Below, in pieces: positions 39,337 through 49,134 of a stretch of 64,000 nt of DNA. How positions within the stretch are numbered: position 1 is the stretch's first letter; each line of letters opens with the position of its first letter. The stretch is from Murinocardiopsis flavida. GTDB lineage: Bacteria > Actinomycetota > Actinomycetes > Streptosporangiales > Streptosporangiaceae. The stretch spans positions 1 through 64,000 of the forward strand of contig NZ_PYGA01000010.1 in assembly GCF_003014485.1 (NCBI RefSeq), in the 5' to 3' direction. The position numbers and the translations under genes are program-made. Under the pieces are notes generated by a model, which did not search any database, was not told where the DNA came from, and saw nothing but the letters and a program-made list of their open reading frames with translations.

Positions 39337-39693
39337 GTGGAGTACATCGGAGTTCCGTTGGTGTCGCTGGTCCGCTCGCTGGGGCCGCCGGTGGTGCTGC
39401 TCGTGGTCGGGGCGGTGCTCATCGTGCGGCAGCGGCCCGTCGGGGCGCGGCTGCTGTGGGCCGCGCTCGCGGTGAACCTCGTCGCGGCGGCCCTGCCGTT
39501 CGTGTGGCGCTTCGTCCAAGTGGGCACCGGGTTCGCCACGGAATCGGTCGCCGGGCTGGTCATGATGCTGCTGCAACCGCTGGTGGAGTTCTGCGCCTGG
39601 CTGCTGGTGCTGGGTGTCGTCGTGTCCCGGGGTCCCGCAGGCCAAGCTATGCTGCCGGAGCCCGCCCGCAGCCGATCAAGGGACCCGGCGTGA
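39337..39693 (+). CDS. Small membrane protein, unknown
   Basis: 118 residues; GTG at 39337. Three hydrophobic segments are visible (about residues 8-30, 40-60 and 75-98). The C-terminus is basic. It overlaps the next membrane-protein gene by four bases (GTGA), so the two are one unit. No family is recognised. Confidence 0.7.
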   Translation: MEYIGVPLVSLVRSLGPPVVLLVVGAVLIVRQRPVGARLLWAALAVNLVAAALPFVWRFVQVGTGFATESVAGLVMMLLQPLVEFCAWLLVLGVVVSRGPAGQAMLPEPARSRSRDPA

Positions 39694-40310
39694 TCGAATC
39701 GATGGCCTCGCAGTTCATCGTCGTACTGACCAGTTACACGGCGTCCTTCCTGATCGCCGTTGTCGGGCTGATCCTCTGCATGGCCAAGCGGCCCCGTTCG
39801 CGCGGTCTCATCGCCACCGCCATGGTCATCTTCCTCGTCAAGGTCATCATCGGCGCCGTATGGCAGCTCGCCTTCGTTCCGTACATGATGGCGAACAGCG
39901 GCGGCGGTCCCGCCATGACCATGGGCTTCAGCCTGTACGCGATCGTCGACCAGATCATGCTCGTCGCGGTCTGGGTGCTCGTCCTCATCGCGCTGTTCAA
40001 GCGCGACGACAGTGCGCCCGCCTCTCCCGCGCCGTACTACGCCTCCGGCGGCCCGGCACCCGGCCAGCCGTGGGGCCGGCCCCAACCGGGCGCGCAGCCG
40101 GGCGCCCCAGCACCCGGGCAGGACTACGGGCCGCCTCCCGGCGCCGCCCCCGGGTTCGGCGCGTCGCCCGGCCCGCAGTACGGCCCCGGTCAGGGGCCGC
40201 CCGCCGGCCAGGACCACGGCACGGGGCCGCGCCCCGCACCCGGGCAGGACTACGGCCAGCCCTCCGGCAGGCACGGGTACGGGCCCGGCCCCGAGTCCGG
40301 CCGCTCGTAG
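39690..40310 (+). CDS. Membrane protein with Pro/Gly/Gln-rich cytoplasmic tail
   Basis: 206 residues; GTG at 39690. Three membrane helices occupy the first 108 residues. The rest is a disordered tail of about 95 residues with repeats such as APGQDYG and PGPQYGPGQG. Such tails are common in actinobacterial membrane proteins and may mediate clustering or cell-wall contacts. Function unknown. Confidence 0.75.
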   Translation: MIESMASQFIVVLTSYTASFLIAVVGLILCMAKRPRSRGLIATAMVIFLVKVIIGAVWQLAFVPYMMANSGGGPAMTMGFSLYAIVDQIMLVAVWVLVLIALFKRDDSAPASPAPYYASGGPAPGQPWGRPQPGAQPGAPAPGQDYGPPPGAAPGFGASPGPQYGPGQGPPAGQDHGTGPRPAPGQDYGQPSGRHGYGPGPESGRS

Positions 40311-40335
40311 GGCGCACGGTCCGCGGCGCCGCCGC

Positions 40336-41301
40336 TCACTGCGCCGGGGCGCCGCGCCGCGGCCGCCGCGGGTCCGGGGCGGCGACCCCGCGGGGCAGCA
40401 CCGCGACCGGCACGATGGCGGCGCGCAGGATGTCGATGTTGGTGTCGCCGAGGAACACCCGGCGCAGCGGGCCCGAACGGCCCGAGGCGCACACCAGCAG
40501 GTCGCCCTGGTACCACTCGATCCGCCCCAGCGCCGCGGCGACACTGGTCCCGGTCGCCGTCTCCGTGCTGACGTAGGCCGGGTCGAGGTGCGGCGCCGCG
40601 GCCGCGCTCGCGACGGCGGCCCGGAGGTCCTCGTCCGCCTCGATGCTCAGCTTGCGCAGCATCTCGGTGCGCAGCTCGGTCGCCCGCGTACCGGACACCG
40701 ACCCGCCGATCAGCAGGGTGACCAGGCGCAGCGGCAGCTCCATGCTCTCGGCCATCGAGGCGGCTAGGGCCAGCGCGCGGTCGGCGCCCTCCTGGCGCAG
40801 GTAGGAGAAGGTCAGCCGCTCCAGGCGCCGCACCTCCTGCGCCGCGAATCCGCTGGGCGCCATGACGACCGGCACCGGTGCTCCGTGCAGCAGCTGGTCG
40901 GCGGTGGAGCCCATGCGCAGCCGGCCCTTGCGGCCGCCGGGTGCCGAGCCGATCACCACGGCGTCGGCTCCCCTGCCGCTCGCGAAGTCGGCGAGGCCGT
41001 GCCCGCTGCCGCGGTGGAAGTGCACCTCGTAGTCGACGCGCCCCGGTTCGTGGGGCCGCACCGGAAGCAGCGACTCGATGATCGCGCGGGCGTTGTCGAG
41101 CGCCGCGCCGGACTGCTCGCGCAGGTAGGCGACCCACTCGGCGTCCACTGCGCCCTTGGTGTGCGTGGGCCAGCCCGTCGGCGGCACGTTCACCACGGTC
41201 AGCCGCGCGCCGGAGCGCCCGGCAAGCAGCAGGGCCAGTGCGAGCGCGTCGGCTCCGCGCGCGTTGGGCTCGTAGCCGGCGACGACGTGTCCGGGTCTCA
41301 T
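40336..41301 (-). CDS. Tandem-domain universal stress protein
   Basis: 321 residues; ATG at 41301, with GTG at 41304 as an alternative that would overlap the permease stop by four bases. GGGAGGTGAAGG lies just upstream. Two UspA-like domains follow each other: the first (residues 1-150) ends with GSAPGGRKGRLRMGSTADQLL, an ATP-binding type G-2x-G-9x-G(S/T) pattern, and the second ends with ASGRSGPLRRVFLGDTNIDIL. It is coupled to the permease gene and near the arc operon, so a role in energy limitation fits. Confidence 0.9.
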   Translation of the reverse strand: MRPGHVVAGYEPNARGADALALALLLAGRSGARLTVVNVPPTGWPTHTKGAVDAEWVAYLREQSGAALDNARAIIESLLPVRPHEPGRVDYEVHFHRGSGHGLADFASGRGADAVVIGSAPGGRKGRLRMGSTADQLLHGAPVPVVMAPSGFAAQEVRRLERLTFSYLRQEGADRALALAASMAESMELPLRLVTLLIGGSVSGTRATELRTEMLRKLSIEADEDLRAAVASAAAAPHLDPAYVSTETATGTSVAAALGRIEWYQGDLLVCASGRSGPLRRVFLGDTNIDILRAAIVPVAVLPRGVAAPDPRRPRRGAPAQ

Positions 41302-42773
41302 CACCCTTCACCTCCCGCTGCGTTGCGCATGCCGGTATCGCCCTTGGCGAGCCGGGAGTGCCGCCGCCCGTACCCGAAGTAGACAACGAGGCCCAGCGCG
41401 CTCCACAGCAGGAAGGCGATCCAGGTGCTGTGGCCGAGCTGGGTCATCAGGAAGACGCAGAACGCGGCGCCCAGCACGGGCGTCAGTGGGAACAGCGGCG
41501 TCTTGAAGCTGCGGGGCAGGTCGGGGCTTGTCCGGCGGAGGATCATCACGCCGATGTTCACCAGTGCGAACGCGAACAGGGTGCCGATGCTGGTGGCGTC
41601 GGCGAGTTCGCCCAGCGGGATGAACCCCGCGAGGACCGCGACGAAGGCCGACACGATCCAGATGTTCGCCGCCGGCACCTGGCGGCGCGGGCTGACCTTG
41701 GAGAAGACGCGGGGGATGAGGCCGTCCCGCGACATCGCGAACAGGATGCGGGTCTGGCCGTACAGCACGACCAGGACCACGCTGGCGATGGCGATGACCG
41801 CGCCGAGCGAGAGGACCACGGCCGGCCACGCTGAGTCGGTGGTGCTGGTGAGGACCATCGCCAGCGACGCCTCGCTCTCGCCGAGTTCGGTGTAGTGCAC
41901 GGCCCCGACCGCGGCCAGGCCCACCAGCACGTAGCTGACGGTGACGATGAGCAGGGAGAGCATGATCGCGCGGGGCAGGTCGCGCGTGGGGTTCTTCGCC
42001 TCCTCCCCCGCCGTCGACGCGGCGTCGAAGCCGATGTAGGAGAAGAACACCTTCGCCCCGGCCGCGCTGATCCCCGCGACGCCCATCGGGGCGAACGGGG
42101 CGAGGTTGGCGGAGTTGAACGCCGTGAACGCCACCACGCAGAAGAACGCGAGGACGGCGACCTTGAGGACCACCATGACGCCGTTGGCGGTGGCGCTCTC
42201 CGAGGCGCCGCGCAGCAGCAGCCACGTCGCCAGGAGCACCACGGCGATGGCAGGGATGTTGACGACGCCGCCGTCGGGTCCTGGCGGCGCGCTCAGCGCG
42301 GTCGGGATGGTGATGCCGACGGTGCCGCCGAGGAACTCGTTGAGGTACTGGCCCCAGCCGACCGCGACGGCGGACACCGACACGGCGTACTCCAGCAGCA
42401 GGCACCAGCCGCACACCCAGGCGACGAGCTCGCCCATCGTCGCGTAGGCGTAGGAGTAGGAGGACCCGGACACCGGGATGGTCCCGGCGAGCTCGGCGTA
42501 GGACAGCGCGGAGAACAGCGCCGTCACGGCGGCGAGGACGAACGCGAGGACGACGGCGGGGCCCGCCAGTGGGGCGGCCTCGCCCAGGACCACGAAGATC
42601 CCGGTGCCCAGTGTTGCGCCCACGCTGAACATGGTGAGCTGGGCCAGGCCCATGGTGCGCTTGAGCCGGCCGCCCTCGCCCTGCCCGCCCTCGCCGACGA
42701 TCGCCGCCGCGGGCTTGGTCCGGACCAGGCTCCGCAGGAAGGACGCCCCGCCGGTCGGATAGGCGTTCGCCAT
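41301..42773 (-). CDS. APC-family amino-acid permease (cationic amino-acid transporter-like)
   Basis: 490 residues, about 12-14 membrane segments. ATG at 42773. Key motifs are MFSVGATLGTGIFV in the first helix, SYAELAGTIPVSGSSYSYAY and FFSYIGFDAASTAGEEAKNP. It resembles the CAT/YfnA branch, which carries arginine, lysine or neutral amino acids. The position after the arc genes suggests arginine uptake, but a hairpin separates it from arcC so it may have its own promoter. Confidence 0.9.
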   Translation of the reverse strand: MANAYPTGGASFLRSLVRTKPAAAIVGEGGQGEGGRLKRTMGLAQLTMFSVGATLGTGIFVVLGEAAPLAGPAVVLAFVLAAVTALFSALSYAELAGTIPVSGSSYSYAYATMGELVAWVCGWCLLLEYAVSVSAVAVGWGQYLNEFLGGTVGITIPTALSAPPGPDGGVVNIPAIAVVLLATWLLLRGASESATANGVMVVLKVAVLAFFCVVAFTAFNSANLAPFAPMGVAGISAAGAKVFFSYIGFDAASTAGEEAKNPTRDLPRAIMLSLLIVTVSYVLVGLAAVGAVHYTELGESEASLAMVLTSTTDSAWPAVVLSLGAVIAIASVVLVVLYGQTRILFAMSRDGLIPRVFSKVSPRRQVPAANIWIVSAFVAVLAGFIPLGELADATSIGTLFAFALVNIGVMILRRTSPDLPRSFKTPLFPLTPVLGAAFCVFLMTQLGHSTWIAFLLWSALGLVVYFGYGRRHSRLAKGDTGMRNAAGGEG

Positions 42774-42839
42774 CGGACTCCCCCCCTACTCCCCGGCGCG
42801 CCGGGGCCCCGGGTCCATCGTGGGACTGCTCGGACGGGT

Positions 42840-42876
42840 CGCCGCCGCCTCCGCGCCGGGCGCGGAGGCGGCGGCG
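42840..42876 (-). terminator. Terminator-like hairpin after arcC
   Basis: A perfect 17-bp stem (42840-42856 with 42860-42876) with a 3-base loop, 3 bases past the arcC stop. No T tract. Confidence 0.75.
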
Positions 42877-42879
42877 CGG

Positions 42880-43869
42880 CTACTGGCTCATCTCCTGGCC
42901 CGCTTCGGGGCCCAGCCCGCTGGGCAGGCCCGGCCCCGATGTGCCGACCTCGGGGTAGGTGCCGCTCGGCGTGACGATCGTGCCCGCCTTGCCGGCGAGG
43001 ATGTCGACGGCGTCGGTCAGTTGCCCGATGGCGGCCATGTCGCCGGTCAGTTCGGAGAACCGGCAGATCGCCTCGACCTTGGGGCCCATGGAGCCCGCGG
43101 GGAAGTCCATTGCCCGCAGCTGCCCGGGCGTGGCGTTGGCGATCTCGCGCTCGCCGGGCCCGCCGAAGTCCTCCATCACCCGGGGGACGTCGGTGAGCAG
43201 CAGCAGGGCGTCGGCCTCCAGCGCCTCGGCGAGCAGGGCGGCGGTGAGGTCCTTGTCCACGACCGCCTCGACCCCGGCGAGCTGCCCCTCCTCGTTGCGG
43301 ATCGCGGGCACGCCGCCACCGCCACCGCAGACGACCAGCGCGCCGGAGTCGAGCAGCAGCCGGATCAGCCGGGTCTCCACGACCCGCTGCGGGCGCGGCG
43401 AGGGCACCACCCGGCGCCAGTACGCCCCGTCGGGTTTGACCACCCAGCCGCGCTCCGCCGCCAGGCGGTGCGCCTCGGCCTCGTCGTAGACGGGCCCGAC
43501 GAACTTGGTGGGGTCGGAGAACGCGGGGTCGCCCATCGACACCAGGGTCTGGTTGATGAGCGACGCCACCTGGCGGCCCGGCAGGGCGTTCTGCAACGCC
43601 TGGAGCAGCCAGTACCCGATCATGCCCTGGGTCTGGGCGCCCAGCACGTCGAACGGGTAGGGCTGCGACAGGGACTTGTCGGCGGCGCTCTGCAACGCCA
43701 GCACCCCGACCTGCGGTCCGTTGCCGTGGGTGAGCACGAGCTGGTGCTCGGCGGCCAGCGGGGCGAGCGCCCGCACCGCCTTCGCCACGTTGGCGCGCTG
43801 GATCTCGGCGTCGGGCTTCTCGCCGCGTTGCAGCAGCGCGTTCCCGCCGAGTGCTACGACCACCCGCAT
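42880..43869 (-). CDS. arcC: Carbamate kinase
   Basis: 329 residues; ATG at 43869. Motifs are VVALGGNALLQRGE at the N-terminus, LTHGNGPQVG, VVCGGGGGVPAI and VDKDLTAALLA. It transfers phosphate from carbamoyl phosphate to ADP, the ATP-yielding last step of the arginine deiminase pathway. It starts 5 bases after the arcB stop in the same operon. Confidence 0.95.
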   Translation of the reverse strand: MRVVVALGGNALLQRGEKPDAEIQRANVAKAVRALAPLAAEHQLVLTHGNGPQVGVLALQSAADKSLSQPYPFDVLGAQTQGMIGYWLLQALQNALPGRQVASLINQTLVSMGDPAFSDPTKFVGPVYDEAEAHRLAAERGWVVKPDGAYWRRVVPSPRPQRVVETRLIRLLLDSGALVVCGGGGGVPAIRNEEGQLAGVEAVVDKDLTAALLAEALEADALLLLTDVPRVMEDFGGPGEREIANATPGQLRAMDFPAGSMGPKVEAICRFSELTGDMAAIGQLTDAVDILAGKAGTIVTPSGTYPEVGTSGPGLPSGLGPEAGQEMSQ

Positions 43870-43874
43870 CGCGA

Positions 43875-44879
43875 TCAGCCCCCCAGCGTGGCGACCATGA
43901 CGGCCTTGATGGTGTGCATGCGGTTCTCGGCCTGGTCGAAGACGATCGACGCCGGCGACTCGAACACCTCGTCGGTGACCTCCAGCGCGTCCAGCCCGAA
44001 CTTCTCGTAGATCTGCTCGCCGACCTTGGTCTCGCGGTTGTGGAACGCGGGCAGGCAGTGCAGGAACTTCACGTCGGGGTTGCCCGACGCCTTCAGCGCA
44101 GCGGCGTTGACCTGGTACGGCTTGAGCATGTCGATGCGCTCGGCCCACACCTCGGCCGGTTCGCCCATGGACACCCACACGTCGGCGTAGACGAAGTCGA
44201 CGCCCTTGAGGCCCGCGCCGACGTCGTCGGTGAAGGTGATCTTCGCGCCGGTCCGCTCGGCGATGGCGCGCGCCGGGCCGCCCACCAGGTCCTCGTGCGG
44301 CCACAGGTCCCTGGGCGCCACCATCCGCACGTCCAGGCCCAGCAGCGCGCCGGCGACGGTCAGCGAGTTGCCGAGGTTGTTGCGGGCGTCGCCCATGTAG
44401 GCGAACTTCAGTTCGCGCAGCGGCTTGTCGGTGTGCTCGCTCATGGTGAGGAAGTCGGCGAGCATCTGGGTCGGGTGCCACTCGTCGGTGAGCCCGTTCC
44501 ACACCGGCACACCGGCGTGCGCGGCGAGCTCCTCGACCAGCGCCTGCTTGGACCCGCGGTACTCGATCCCGTCGAACATGCGGCCCAGTACCCGCGCGGT
44601 GTCCTTCATCGACTCCTTGTGGCCGATCTGGGAGCCCGACGGGTCGAGGTAGGTGACGTGGGCGCCCTGGTCGTGCGCAGCGACCTCGAACGCGCAGCGG
44701 GTGCGCGTGGAGGTCTTCTCGAAGATCAGCGCGATGTTCTTGCCGACCATCCGCTGCTGCTCGGCGCCGGCGTACTTGGCGGCCTTCAGGTCGGCGGAGA
44801 GCTTCAGCAGGAACGCGAACTCCGCCGGGGTGAAGTCGAGCTCCTTGACGAAGTTGCGGTTGCGCAGGTTGAACGCCAT
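43875..44879 (-). CDS. arcB: Ornithine carbamoyltransferase, catabolic
   Basis: 334 residues; ATG at 44879. The carbamoyl-phosphate loop STRTR (in [13 protein letters not shown]), HPTQMLADF and the ornithine-binding HCLPAFHN are all present. The context between arcA and arcC assigns it to catabolic phosphorolysis of citrulline, though such enzymes run both ways. The gap to arcA is 94 bases with no gene. Confidence 0.94.
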   Translation of the reverse strand: MAFNLRNRNFVKELDFTPAEFAFLLKLSADLKAAKYAGAEQQRMVGKNIALIFEKTSTRTRCAFEVAAHDQGAHVTYLDPSGSQIGHKESMKDTARVLGRMFDGIEYRGSKQALVEELAAHAGVPVWNGLTDEWHPTQMLADFLTMSEHTDKPLRELKFAYMGDARNNLGNSLTVAGALLGLDVRMVAPRDLWPHEDLVGGPARAIAERTGAKITFTDDVGAGLKGVDFVYADVWVSMGEPAEVWAERIDMLKPYQVNAAALKASGNPDVKFLHCLPAFHNRETKVGEQIYEKFGLDALEVTDEVFESPASIVFDQAENRMHTIKAVMVATLGG

Positions 44880-44973
44880 TGCGGCAGGGTCCCCTCAGTG
44901 GTGGCGTGCGGTCTCGGGCCTGCGGACGCGCCGGTCCCCCCGGCGCGCCCGTCCTCGCTCAGCATTGTGCTCG

Positions 44974-46194
44974 TCATGCGTCCCGCTGGATCGGGCAGGT
45001 CATGCAGTGCGGCCCGCCCCTGCCGCGGCCCAGCTCACTGCCGCGGATCGTGATGACCTCGACGCCGTTCTTGCGCAGGTAGGTGTTGGAGGTGACGTTG
45101 CGCTCATACGACAGGACCACCCCCGGTTCGACCGCGAACACGTTGCAGCCGTCGTCCCACTGCTCGCGCTCCGAGGAGAACACGTCCTGGGTGGGGGTGA
45201 GGACCTTGATGGAGTCCAGCCCGGCGGCGTCGGCGATGGCGCGGTGCATCTCCTCCGGGCGGTGGTCGGTGACCTTGAGCTCCTTGTCGTTGTCGCCGGG
45301 CTCGATCGTGTAGGACGGCAGCATGCCGAGGCCCGCGTACTTGGTGAACACCCCGTAGTCGACGTTGGTCATGACCGTGTCGAGGTGCATCACGGCGCGC
45401 GCCTTGGGCATCCAGATGCCGAGGATGCGCTCGGCCCCGCCCTTCTTGAACAGCTCCTGGGCGAGCATCTCCACCGACTGGGGCTGGGTGCGCTCGCTCA
45501 GGCCGATCAGGACCGACCCGTTGCCGATCGGCATCACGTCGCCGCCCTCGATGGTGGCGGGGGCGTTGGTCTGGCCCTGGTTCCAGACCTGGAAGTCGGC
45601 GTCGGCGAACATCGGGTGCCACCGGTACACCGCCTCGTAGTGGGTGGTCTCGCGCATGCGCGCCTTCTTGCGCATGGGGTTGATCGAGACGCCGTTGTAC
45701 AGCCAGCACGAGGTGTCGCGGGTGAAGATGTGGTTCGGCAGCGGGGTGAGGATGAAGTCGTCCATGTCGAGCGTGTGGAACCACACCGACTTGGGCTCCT
45801 CCATGCGCTCCAGCATCTCGCGCTTGGTGACGCCGCCGATGAGGTACCGGCGCAGCGTCTCGGTGTCCATGGCGTCGAAGGCGTTGCGGACGGCGTCGAT
45901 GGCCAGCGGGCCGAAGAAGCGCTCGTCCATGGCGCGGTCCAGGATGTAGGTCCTGGCCTCGGGCATCTCCAGGACCGTCTGGAGCAGCTCGTGGAACAGG
46001 TGGACGCGGGCGCCGCGGTCGCGCAGGAAGTCCGAGAACGCGTCGTGCTCCTCGCGCGCCCGCTTGACCCAGAGCACGTCGTCGAAGAGAAGGGCGTCCT
46101 TGTTGGTCGGGGTGAGGCGTTTCAACTCCAGGTCCGGGCGGTGCACGATGACCTGGCGGAGTCGTCCGACCTCGGATTCGACGGAAAACGTCAT
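44974..46194 (-). CDS. arcA: Arginine deiminase
   Basis: 406 residues from ATG at 46194 with GAGGAG upstream; the frame continues to 46221 without a ribosome site. Active-site motifs are [30 protein letters not shown] and the nucleophile in the C-terminal HCMTCP (Cys397). It converts arginine to citrulline and ammonia. It follows the antiporter gene by 73 bases. Confidence 0.96.
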   Translation of the reverse strand: MTFSVESEVGRLRQVIVHRPDLELKRLTPTNKDALLFDDVLWVKRAREEHDAFSDFLRDRGARVHLFHELLQTVLEMPEARTYILDRAMDERFFGPLAIDAVRNAFDAMDTETLRRYLIGGVTKREMLERMEEPKSVWFHTLDMDDFILTPLPNHIFTRDTSCWLYNGVSINPMRKKARMRETTHYEAVYRWHPMFADADFQVWNQGQTNAPATIEGGDVMPIGNGSVLIGLSERTQPQSVEMLAQELFKKGGAERILGIWMPKARAVMHLDTVMTNVDYGVFTKYAGLGMLPSYTIEPGDNDKELKVTDHRPEEMHRAIADAAGLDSIKVLTPTQDVFSSEREQWDDGCNVFAVEPGVVLSYERNVTSNTYLRKNGVEVITIRGSELGRGRGGPHCMTCPIQRDA

Positions 46195-46217
46195 GGCTCC
46201 TCGCTCTTTTGCTATCC

Positions 46218-46246
46218 GCACCGGCCCGGCTGCGCCGGACCGGTGC
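46218..46246 (-). promoter_or_regulatory. Intercistronic hairpin before arcA
   Basis: GCACCGG pairs with CCGGTGC (46218-46224, 46240-46246), with a further inner pairing CGGC/GCCG. It may be an attenuator or mRNA-processing site between the antiporter and arcA. Confidence 0.5.
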
Positions 46247-46267
46247 CTGTCGACGTCGGCGTGCCGG

Positions 46268-47689
46268 TCACGACCGCTCGCCGGACACCGGCGGGCGCCC
46301 GCTCCGGCCCTCGCCCGGCCCGTACTCGCCGCGCCCGGCCTTGGCCCAGATGTACACGGGCACGCCCAGCAGCATGATCAGCATGCCCTGAAGTACCGCC
46401 TCCGGACCGGATCCGAACACCAGCCACAGCGAGAAGAGGAGCGCGACGACGGCGACCGTCACGTCGCGCGCCAGGTGCGCCGCGACGACGTCGCGCCCCC
46501 TGGTGACCAGCCAGTACAGCTGGGCGGCAGCGGAGAAGAAGTAGGGCAGCACCGAGGTGAAGGTCGCCAGCAGCAGGATCGTCTCGAAGGCGTCCTCGGA
46601 GTAGAAGTAGTTGAGTGCGGCGACGGCCGAGGTGAGCAGGGTGCCGATGACGATGGCGACCGAGGGCGCGCCGCGCCGGTTGGTCGTCGCGAAGGCCGTC
46701 GGGAACAGCCCGTCGCGGGCCGCCGCCATCGGCATCTCGGCGACGAGCATGGTCCACCCGTTGAGCGCGCCGATGCCGGAGATGATGGCCATCACCGCGA
46801 ACAGGTAGCCCCACACCTCGCCGCCGAACATGTTGTCGACCGCCAGGGCGAACGGCGCCTCGGAGTTCACGAGTTCGTCGTGCGGGACGTTGCCCATGAC
46901 GGCGACCGTGCCCAGCAGGTAGACCAGCGTCACGGCGAGCGTCCCGTAGACGCTCGCCCGCCCGATGTTGCGCGCGGGGTCCTCGACCCGCTCGCCGACG
47001 ACCGCGACGCTCTCCACACCGGAGTAGGCGAACAGCAGCACGGCGCCCGCGAGGGAGAACGCGGAGACGAAGGAGCCGCCCGTGACATCGGCGGCGCCGA
47101 TGAACGGCCCGAAGTTCCCCGGGTCGATGAAGAGCAGCCCGACCAGGCCGACGAACACCAGCGGGACGAACTTCAGGACGGTGGTGACGAGCTGGAAGCG
47201 GCCGATGTTGCGGACACCGGACAGGTTCACCACCGCGGGGATCCACAGGCCGACCAGTGCGAGGACGGTCTTGCCGAACGGGTTGTCCCACGGGACGAAG
47301 ACGTTGACGTAACCCACCCAGGCGACGGCGATCCCGGCGTTGCCGGCCCACGCGGTGATCCAGAACGACCACGCGTTCCAGAACCCGGCGAACTCGCCGA
47401 ACGCCTCCCGCGCGTAGGCGTAGGGCCCGCCGGAGGCGGGCACGCGGGCGCCGAGCCGACCGAAGACCATCGCGATGGCGAGCGCGCCGATGGACACCGC
47501 GCCCAACGCGAGGATGCTGACGGTGCCGTACCTGGCCATGTTCGCCGGCAGCAGGAAGATCCCGGTGCCGACCACGTTGCCGATGACCAGGGTCGTCGCG
47601 GTGACCAGGCCGAGCCGCGGCCCCTTTCCGGCGTCGGCGCCGTCGCCCTCCGCGGACCGCGGCGCCGTCGGGCTGCTGCCGGCGGTCAC
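46268..47689 (-). CDS. AdiC-like APC antiporter (probable arginine/ornithine exchange)
   Basis: 473 residues from GTG at 47689; the frame runs on to 47887 but the extra part does not look coded. About 12 membrane helices. The first helix [47 protein letters not shown] and [11 protein letters not shown] follow the arginine/agmatine antiporter AdiC closely, as I remember it, with the substrate-stacking Trp of NGWT kept. As the first gene of the arc operon it probably swaps arginine for ornithine. The start is uncertain. Confidence 0.85.
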   Translation of the reverse strand: MTAGSSPTAPRSAEGDGADAGKGPRLGLVTATTLVIGNVVGTGIFLLPANMARYGTVSILALGAVSIGALAIAMVFGRLGARVPASGGPYAYAREAFGEFAGFWNAWSFWITAWAGNAGIAVAWVGYVNVFVPWDNPFGKTVLALVGLWIPAVVNLSGVRNIGRFQLVTTVLKFVPLVFVGLVGLLFIDPGNFGPFIGAADVTGGSFVSAFSLAGAVLLFAYSGVESVAVVGERVEDPARNIGRASVYGTLAVTLVYLLGTVAVMGNVPHDELVNSEAPFALAVDNMFGGEVWGYLFAVMAIISGIGALNGWTMLVAEMPMAAARDGLFPTAFATTNRRGAPSVAIVIGTLLTSAVAALNYFYSEDAFETILLLATFTSVLPYFFSAAAQLYWLVTRGRDVVAAHLARDVTVAVVALLFSLWLVFGSGPEAVLQGMLIMLLGVPVYIWAKAGRGEYGPGEGRSGRPPVSGERS

Positions 47690-47944
47690 CGCGGACCGCC
47701 CGAAATCGCGTGCATCGTCCCCCCTGGATGCGCGGGTCCCGTGCCGACCGTGCCCCGTGCGCCGCCCCGGGTCCGCGCGCCCGGCGGTGGCCGCGCGGGA
47801 TCCCCTGGTCCGGGCCCTCCGTTGACCAGGTCCATCAGAACAGCAGGACCCGTCGGCTACGAGGGGTACGCACCCCATTTCACCCAAAAATTACCGAGAG
47901 TGAGCACTCGTCCCCCCGGCGCGTCGCGGCAGGCCACCGGCTCG

Positions 47945-47950
47945 TAGAAT
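47945..47950 (+). promoter_or_regulatory. Possible -10 box of a leaderless eamA-type transcript
   Basis: TAGAAT lies 8 bases before the GTG start at 47959, the spacing of a leaderless mRNA, and no ribosome site is seen before that start. A -35 box at the usual distance (about 47922-47927) does not match well. Confidence 0.35.
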
Positions 47951-47958
47951 GGCCGTTC

Positions 47959-48936
47959 GTGAGTGCCCACGCTGCCGCAGGCGAACCCCGCCGCGCCCTG
48001 AACCCGATTCCCGGTGCGGCAGCGATGCTGCACGCCATGAGCACGTCGATCCCGCCCACCTGGATGGTGCTCATCGGCATCGTCTCGGTGCAGGCCGGGG
48101 CCGGGATCGCCAAGAACCTGTTCGGGGTCCTCCCGCCGAGCGCCGTGGTGTGGATCCGGCTGCTGACCTCGGCGATCGTGCTGGTGGCGATCGCGCGCCC
48201 CGTCCTGCGGGGCCGCAGCCGCGCCGACTGGCTGACCGCTGCCGGGTTCGGCCTGACCCTGGCCACCATGAACTGGGCCATCTACGAGTCGTTCGCCCGG
48301 ATCCCGCTCGGCATCGCGGTGACCATCGAGTTCCTCGGTCCGCTGTCGGTCGCGATCGCCGGGTCCCGGCGCAAGGTCGACCTGCTGTGGGTGGCGCTCG
48401 CCGCCGGAGGCGTCGTCCTGCTGGGCCGGGGCGGCGGCGACGTGACGTTCGCCGGGGTGGCCTTCGCCCTGCTCGCGGGGGTGGCGTGGGCGGGCTACAT
48501 CCTGCTCAGCGCCGCGACGGGGCAGCGCTTCTCGGGGACGTCCGGGCTCGCCATCGCCAGCGTCGTCGGGGTGCTGCTGATGACCCCCGCGGGGGTCTAC
48601 CAGGGCGGCGAGGCGCTGCTCGACCCGCGGCTGCTGCTCATCGGGCTGGCGGTGGGGGTGCTGTCGTCGGTGGTGCCCTACACCCTGGAGATGCAGGCGC
48701 TGCGGCGCATGCCGCCGCGCGTCTTCGGCATCCTCATGAGCCTCGAACCGGCCGCGGCGGCGATGGTCGGCATGCTGCTGCTGTCGGAGTTCCTGTCCGT
48801 CCCGCAGTGGATCGCGATCGGCTGCGTCGTCGCGGCGAGCGTTGGCGCCACGCGCTCCGCGCGTCCGGGCCCGGACGCCCCCGCCGAGGGCCGCGCACCG
48901 GACCCCGGCCCCGGCGGCCCCCGCGACGGCACCTGA
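47959..48936 (+). CDS. EamA/RhtA-type metabolite exporter
   Basis: 325 residues from GTG at 47959; it may begin later. Ten membrane segments in two EamA repeats, with SIPPTWMVLIGIVSV at the start and NWAIYESFARIPLGIAVTIEFLGPLSVA typical of RhtA-like threonine/homoserine exporters. The last 35 residues are Pro/Gly-rich. A TAGAAT box 8 bases upstream suggests a leaderless transcript. Confidence 0.9.
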   Translation: MSAHAAAGEPRRALNPIPGAAAMLHAMSTSIPPTWMVLIGIVSVQAGAGIAKNLFGVLPPSAVVWIRLLTSAIVLVAIARPVLRGRSRADWLTAAGFGLTLATMNWAIYESFARIPLGIAVTIEFLGPLSVAIAGSRRKVDLLWVALAAGGVVLLGRGGGDVTFAGVAFALLAGVAWAGYILLSAATGQRFSGTSGLAIASVVGVLLMTPAGVYQGGEALLDPRLLLIGLAVGVLSSVVPYTLEMQALRRMPPRVFGILMSLEPAAAAMVGMLLLSEFLSVPQWIAIGCVVAASVGATRSARPGPDAPAEGRAPDPGPGGPRDGT

Positions 48937-48977
48937 AAAGCTGTTGGTGTGCCGGACCGGCCCGTCCCGGTCAGGAT

Positions 48978-49017
48978 GTGTTTCGGCGGTCGCGGGGGCC
49001 CGCGACCGCCGAAACAC
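48978..49017. terminator. Long hairpin terminator after the EamA gene
   Basis: A 19-base inverted repeat (48978-48996 with 48999-49017) with only 2 bases between, 41 bases past the EamA stop and 117 before ctaA. No T tract. Confidence 0.8.
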
Positions 49018-49134
49018 GTCCTCTCCGTCTAAAATCCGGACCGGTGCCCCGGCAGTCACTGACCCACCGCTGGAGGGCGGCGCACATCAGGGACCCGATG
49101 AACACCGCAGCCAAGTCCTACTACGCTGTGTCGT

